From Hydrogenothermaceae bacterium (GTDB lineage: Bacteria; Aquificota; Aquificia; Aquificales; Hydrogenothermaceae), in contig WFXI01000238.1 in the NCBI GenBank assembly GCA_015490675.1, positions 1-9,590 of the forward strand: a stretch of 9,590 nt of DNA, read 5' to 3'. Below, piece after piece: positions 5,994 to 9,590 of the stretch. The translations under genes were made by a program, and so were the position numbers. The notes beneath the pieces were generated by a model. That model ran no database searches, was not told where the DNA came from, and saw only the letters and a program-made list of their open reading frames with translations. Numbering within the stretch: position 1 is the stretch's first letter; each line of letters opens with the position of its first letter.

Positions 5994-6980
5994 ATGTCTA
6001 AGGGGTTCATTGGAAAAACTTCAGTTAGAGATAATATCAGACTTTCTGAAAATCCAAAATATCCAGTTTTCAAAACATTATACACGAAACAGAAAAAGGC
6101 AGTGTGGTTTCCTGAAGAGCTTAATATTCAACAGGATGTGCTTGATTATAAATCTTTAACTCCAACAGAAAAAGATTTGTTTGATAGTGCAGTTGGATAT
6201 TTTGCGTCTTCAGAACTGCTTGTTCAAAATGTTTTAGGTAATGGATTTTTCCCAGTTTTAACAGACCCTTATGCAAAAATGTCATTTACAGCTCAAATGT
6301 TTATGGAAGATATACACTCAGATTTCTTTGAGATTATCATTAATTCTTTTGATATGGATAGAAAAAGGGTTTATGACATTACCCTTGAAGATAAATTACT
6401 TCAAGAAAAACAAGAACTTATAATAAGAGCTGTAGATAGAATTACTTACGGAAAAGCCGACCCTGATACATTAGAAGGGAAAAAACAAATCTTAACTTCT
6501 ATTCTTTTAAATAATATTATCCAAGAAGGGCTATTTTTCTATTCTGCATTTGCACATTTCTTTGCTATGAAAGATACTGGAAAGATGAAAAATGTAGTTT
6601 CTGGAGTTGAGCTTGTTTTAATTGACGAGTCATTGCACTTACAGAATGGAATTGAGGCAATACTTACAATAATTGAAGAAAATCCTGAAATTGTTGATGA
6701 TATTAAGTTTGTTGAAAACATAAGAGATACAATTATTGATGCAGTGGAACTTGAGCTAAACTATCTGAAAACAAAATTTGGTGGAACAACTATATTTGGA
6801 GTTTCATATAAGGAGTTAGAACAATATATGAAGTATATTGCAGATAGAAGATTAGAAGAACTTGGATTTGACCCTCAATTCAATATACAACAAAATCCAC
6901 TGAAATTTTTACAGAAGGAGGATGTTAAGAAATTAACTAATTTCTTTGAAGTGTCATCAACTGAGTATACAAATTTCTAG
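5994..6980 (+). CDS. nrdB: Class I ribonucleotide reductase small subunit, tyrosine-less (class Ic-like), 328 aa
   Basis: NrdB houses the dinuclear metal cofactor that starts radical chemistry in NrdA for dNTP synthesis. All six metal ligands are present: E74 (ASSELLVQN), E105 and H108 (EDIHSDFFEII), E178 (IIQEGLFFYSAFA), E212 and H215 (DESLH). W38 (AVWFPEEL) matches the radical-path Trp. The residue seven after E105, which is the radical Tyr (Y122 of E. coli), is F112, coded TTT at 6327-6329. The first ligand is Glu, not Asp as in E. coli. Both traits match the class Ic enzyme of Chlamydia trachomatis with its Mn/Fe cofactor; the di-manganese class Id is the main alternative, whereas class Ie is unlikely because the carboxylates are intact. 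The C-terminus is short (EVSSTEYTNF) but keeps a Tyr that may serve transfer to NrdA. First gene of an NrdR-controlled operon. Confidence 0.93.
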   Translation: MSKGFIGKTSVRDNIRLSENPKYPVFKTLYTKQKKAVWFPEELNIQQDVLDYKSLTPTEKDLFDSAVGYFASSELLVQNVLGNGFFPVLTDPYAKMSFTAQMFMEDIHSDFFEIIINSFDMDRKRVYDITLEDKLLQEKQELIIRAVDRITYGKADPDTLEGKKQILTSILLNNIIQEGLFFYSAFAHFFAMKDTGKMKNVVSGVELVLIDESLHLQNGIEAILTIIEENPEIVDDIKFVENIRDTIIDAVELELNYLKTKFGGTTIFGVSYKELEQYMKYIADRRLEELGFDPQFNIQQNPLKFLQKEDVKKLTNFFEVSSTEYTNF

Positions 6981-6998
6981 TGACTTCGAAGAAATTTG
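6939..6998 (+). other. Competing stem-loops across the nrdB stop codon and the junction with the endonuclease gene
   Basis: Two structures share a right arm. A long stem pairs AATTTCTTTGAAGT (6939-6952) with ACTTCGAAGAAATT (6983-6996): 14 bp with one G-U wobble and a 30-nt loop. A short stem pairs CAAATTTCT (6970-6978) with AGAAATTTG (6990-6998): 9 perfect bp with an 11-nt loop containing the nrdB TAG. They are mutually exclusive. There is no following T-tract, so neither is a standard intrinsic terminator. The structures end 10 nt before the endonuclease ATG. Confidence 0.6.
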
Positions 6999-7008
6999 AT
7001 AATTAAAA

Positions 7009-8718
7009 ATGAACAAAGAAGAATTTATTATGCTTATTAAAGAAATGTCCCCTAGAGGAGCTGGAGTAAAAATATCAAAAAATCCTCAGCTAAAAGGGCT
7101 CCTCTGGGAAATAACATCTTTTTTACCTGAAAATGCACCACAATCTTTGAGAATATGGTGCGTACAGAAAGGTATTTTATCTAAAAAAGCACTACCTAAG
7201 TGTCCTGTTTGTGGAAATTTACCTGCTTTTTCTACAGGAAGATTTTTAACTTACTGCTCTAAAAGATGTTCACAGATTGATAAGGAGAAATTCTTAAGAA
7301 AATATGGAGTAGAACACCACTTAAAACTTAAAGAAGTTAAAGAAAAAAGAAAAAAAACTGTATTAGAAAAATATGGGATTGACAACATAGGGAAAATAAC
7401 TAGAGAAAAAGCAAAACAAACTATGTTAGAAAGATATGGAGTTGATAACTATACGAAAACTAAGGAGTATAAAGAAAGATTAAAAGAAACTTCTTTAAAA
7501 AGATATGGAACAACCCATCCTATGAAAAGTCTTGCTGTGAGAGAGAAACTTATAAAAATCTTAAATAGCAAAAGAGAAGATATCGTAAAAAAACAACAAA
7601 CAACCTTACAGGAGAAATATGGTGTAAATTCTCCAATGAAAATTCCTTCTGTTAAAGAAAAAGTTTTAAAAAAATATAAAGAAAAAGTTTGGGAAAGGTT
7701 AAATATAAAACTTAAATCAATAAACATTGAACCTCTGTTTGATTTTGAAATTTTTAAAATCTATAAAGTTAAAAATAGAGAGAAACTTTTATTTTTATGT
7801 AAAAATTGCAACACAAAGTTTTTAGACCATTTAGATAACGGTCATTTGCCAGTTTGTCCTGTTTGTTATAAAGGTACGATACCTGAACAGGAAATTATTA
7901 AGTTTTTAAAAGATAAAAATATAACTTTTGAAACAAATAACAGAAATATTTTAAATTCTTTCGAAATGGATATTTTTATTCCAGAAAAAAAATTAGGAAT
8001 AGAAATAAATGGAATTTATTATCATACTTATGAAAATTTGATTTCCTTTAGAGGATTATCAGAAAAAGAAGCAAAAAATTACCATAGGTTAAAGTGGATT
8101 TTAGCATCACAAAAAAATATTAAGCTTTTGCAATTCTGGGACAGTGAAGTTCTAAATAAAAAAGATATAGTGTTTTCAATAATTTCCAGTAATTTGGGAT
8201 TAAACCAAAAAATATACGCTAGAGACTGTGAAATAGTGGAACTTACAGAGAGTAAAGCCTATGAGTTTTTTATAAATAACCATATAGCAAATGAAGTAGT
8301 ACTGGGACAAAGTTTTGGATTGGTTCATAACGAACAAATAGTAAGTGCTATAAGTATAGGAAAAGCTAGATTCGGGTTAGATGGATATGAGATATATAGA
8401 TTTGCTAATAAAACATATACTAATGTTATTGGTGCATTAGGAAAATTAGTTTCTCATATTAAGAACTACATAAAGGGTAATTTATATTCTTATGTGGATT
8501 TAAGATTATTTTCTGGTAAGTCTTTGGAAACTTTAGGTTTTGAAAGAATAAAAATTACAGAGCCAGATTATTACTACACTAAAGACTTTGTAAACCTTAT
8601 ACCTAGACAAAACTTTATGAAGACTAAAACTGGAGAAAAAGAAGAGAATTTTACTCAGAAAAACAACTACCACAAAGTTTTTTCTGTAGGAAATGCTTTA
8701 TACAAATTAACAATATAA
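7009..8718 (+). CDS. Free-standing Vsr-like homing endonuclease with zinc fingers and KYG repeats (569 aa), inserted between nrdB and nrdA
   Basis: The protein has the layout of large phage-type homing endonucleases. Order: an N-terminal helical part; a four-Cys zinc-finger-like cluster (C65, C68, C83, C87); five KYG/RYG repeats (98-210) rich in Lys, probably DNA-contacting; a second zinc ribbon (C264, C267, C283, C286); a Vsr-like nuclease core at about 290-385 with E293/E295, D321 (FEMDIFIP), GIEINGIYYH (E332, H339) and KNYHRLK (H359); and a C-terminal domain (about 400-540) with IYARDCEI, YEIYRFANK and YSYVDLRLFSGKSLETLGF blocks. The core pattern fits the EDxHD/Vsr-related family of I-Bth0305I type. 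It probably cuts a related nrd locus lacking the insertion and spreads by repair copying. It is intact, has base composition like its neighbours, and has no strong Shine-Dalgarno sequence before ATG 7009 (ATG 7030 is a possible alternative). Its TAA merges with the nrdA ribosome binding site. Confidence 0.82.
   Translation: MNKEEFIMLIKEMSPRGAGVKISKNPQLKGLLWEITSFLPENAPQSLRIWCVQKGILSKKALPKCPVCGNLPAFSTGRFLTYCSKRCSQIDKEKFLRKYGVEHHLKLKEVKEKRKKTVLEKYGIDNIGKITREKAKQTMLERYGVDNYTKTKEYKERLKETSLKRYGTTHPMKSLAVREKLIKILNSKREDIVKKQQTTLQEKYGVNSPMKIPSVKEKVLKKYKEKVWERLNIKLKSINIEPLFDFEIFKIYKVKNREKLLFLCKNCNTKFLDHLDNGHLPVCPVCYKGTIPEQEIIKFLKDKNITFETNNRNILNSFEMDIFIPEKKLGIEINGIYYHTYENLISFRGLSEKEAKNYHRLKWILASQKNIKLLQFWDSEVLNKKDIVFSIISSNLGLNQKIYARDCEIVELTESKAYEFFINNHIANEVVLGQSFGLVHNEQIVSAISIGKARFGLDGYEIYRFANKTYTNVIGALGKLVSHIKNYIKGNLYSYVDLRLFSGKSLETLGFERIKITEPDYYYTKDFVNLIPRQNFMKTKTGEKEENFTQKNNYHKVFSVGNALYKLTI
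7300..7638 (+). repeat. Protein-level tandem KYG repeats inside the endonuclease
   Basis: KYG or RYG recurs at residues 98, 121, 142, 165 and 203, spaced 23, 21, 23 and 38 residues apart. Each unit runs roughly as (K/R)YG(V/I)-x-(N/H)-x-x-K, then a charged KEK-type helix ending in T-x-LE. The repeats are diverged at the DNA level. Such repeats recur in phage-encoded nucleases and are thought to be modular DNA-binding elements; that role is inferred here. Confidence 0.75.
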
Positions 8719-8731
8719 AGGAGGTTTTTTC

Positions 8732-9590
8732 ATGGAAAGAATTGTTGTCAAAAGAGACGGAACAGAAGAAAAATTTCAGATGAAAAAACTTATAAATGCT
8801 ATATTCGCTCTTTTTGAAGGAATGGATTTACCAGATGACTGGGAAATTGCTTTTAAAATAGCTAAAGAACTTGATTTGAAGATACCAGAAAGGGTAACTA
8901 CAGAAGAGTTAGACTTTCTTGTTTTAAAAGCAATAGAACAATTAATTCCAACTCACTATATTTACGACACATTAGCATCTAGACAACTGCAAAAAATAAT
9001 AAATAGAAAAATAGATAAAAGATTTAACTCTTTCAAAGAGGCTATTGAATTTGGAGTAAAAGAGAAACTTTATAAAGAAGATTTGCTAAATTTTGATTTA
9101 GACAAATTAGAAAATGCATTAGATTATGAAAGGGATACACTTTTAGACTACTTTGGTATGACAACATTAAAAGATAGGTATTTTACAAAAGATAGAAACG
9201 GAGAAATTATAGAAAAGCCTCAATGGTTTTTTATGAGAGTTGCAATGGGAATAGGAAACGATGAAGATGAAGTGATTAAAATTTATGACAAGATTTCTAA
9301 ATTAGAATATCTACACTCAACACCAACACTATATAACTCTGGAACAGTTACTCACCAGTATTCCAGCTGTTATGTGAATGTTATAGATGATTCTTTAGAA
9401 TCGATTATGGATAAGGCTAAAGAAACTGCATTTTTAGCCAAGTATGCTGGTGGAGTTGGAACAGATGTTACAAGAATTAGAGCAACAGGTTCACCTATTA
9501 AATCCTTAAATGCTAAATCTTCTGGTGTAATACCTTTTATAAAAATATTTGACACAATAGTTAATGCTATACAGCAAGGTGGAAGAAGAA
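8732..9590 (+). CDS. nrdA: Class I ribonucleoside-diphosphate reductase large subunit, N-terminal 286 residues; gene continues past the right edge
   Basis: NrdA binds ribonucleotides and reduces them using a thiyl radical generated through NrdB. Reading from ATG 8732 is open to the window end. The start VVKRDGTEEKFQMKKLINAI opens an ATP-cone (about 1-90), the site where dATP/ATP set overall activity; one cone is seen. Then come PQWFFMRVAMGI (163-174), STPTLYNSGT (196-205), YSSCYV with C213 (equivalent to the redox-active C225 of E. coli), KYAGGVGTDVTRIRATGS (237-254) and SSGVIPFIKIFDTI (263-276). The active-site Cys-Asn-Glu region and the C-terminal Cys pair lie beyond the edge, so an intein or other insertion in the rest of the gene cannot be judged. 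AAAGGAGG (8717-8724) lies 7 nt before the ATG and overlaps the stop of the endonuclease gene. Confidence 0.93.
   Translation, partial: MERIVVKRDGTEEKFQMKKLINAIFALFEGMDLPDDWEIAFKIAKELDLKIPERVTTEELDFLVLKAIEQLIPTHYIYDTLASRQLQKIINRKIDKRFNSFKEAIEFGVKEKLYKEDLLNFDLDKLENALDYERDTLLDYFGMTTLKDRYFTKDRNGEIIEKPQWFFMRVAMGIGNDEDEVIKIYDKISKLEYLHSTPTLYNSGTVTHQYSSCYVNVIDDSLESIMDKAKETAFLAKYAGGVGTDVTRIRATGSPIKSLNAKSSGVIPFIKIFDTIVNAIQQGGRR

Noticed and set aside
7009..8718. Endonuclease as part of an intein or self-splicing intron
   Set aside because: nrdB ends normally and nrdA starts normally with its own ribosome binding site. There are no intein splicing motifs and no exon halves to join, so the gene is free-standing. 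An intein in the unseen part of nrdA cannot be excluded.
9370..9555. Minus-strand open frame inside nrdA
   Set aside because: It is antisense to well-conserved NrdA motifs, with no family resemblance or ribosome binding site. The same applies to the minus-strand frames at 2129-2356, 2583-3028, 6539-6721 and 7449-7727, and to the plus-strand frame at 5005-5280.
1..9590. CRISPR arrays, tRNA or rRNA genes, insertion-sequence ends
   Set aside because: No regularly spaced direct repeats, no tRNA-like cloverleaf with the TTCGAAT-type arm, and no terminal inverted repeats flanking a transposase were seen on reading.

Overview
The window is AT-rich bacterial chromosome with tightly packed genes and strong GGAGG-type ribosome binding sites. 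Its gene set (a NuoG-like protein, a di-haem cytochrome c peroxidase, a class I ribonucleotide reductase lacking the radical tyrosine, Uma2 family) and its Lys/Glu/Ile-rich proteins suggest a thermophilic, microaerophilic Aquificota bacterium, perhaps of the Sulfurihydrogenibium type. That placement is inferred from protein flavour and has not been searched.

Layout. (1) 1-508, minus strand: N-terminal part of an MtaD-type amidohydrolase (5'-methylthioadenosine/S-adenosylhomocysteine deaminase), running off the left edge. (2) 585-4721, plus strand: a compact four-gene run of nuoG-like, aat, argB and a Uma2-family gene, with a 17-nt overlap and then gaps of 11 and 12 nt, so probably one transcript of unrelated functions. 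(3) 4727-4742: a hairpin whose T-tract faces the minus strand, terminating (4) a di-haem cytochrome c peroxidase gene at 4752-5792, minus strand. (5) A 201-bp divergent promoter region, 5793-5993, with a clear promoter for each side, a palindromic operator candidate on the peroxidase side, and two NrdR boxes on the nrd side. (6) 5994 to the right edge, plus strand: nrdB, a free-standing Vsr-like homing-endonuclease gene, then the start of nrdA.

The most interesting part is the nrd operon. NrdB keeps all six predicted metal ligands but has Phe where the radical Tyr should be, and Glu at the first ligand position, as in class Ic (Mn/Fe) enzymes. A 569-residue mobile endonuclease sits between nrdB and nrdA, as in the nrd operons of some T-even-like phages. 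The endonuclease has two zinc-finger-like Cys clusters, five KYG repeats, a Vsr-like nuclease core and a C-terminal domain. At the nrdB/endonuclease junction two mutually exclusive RNA hairpins can form, and the endonuclease lacks the strong ribosome binding site of its neighbours, so its expression may be held down. The promoter has a textbook tandem NrdR-box arrangement, so the endonuclease probably falls under the same dNTP-responsive control as the reductase.
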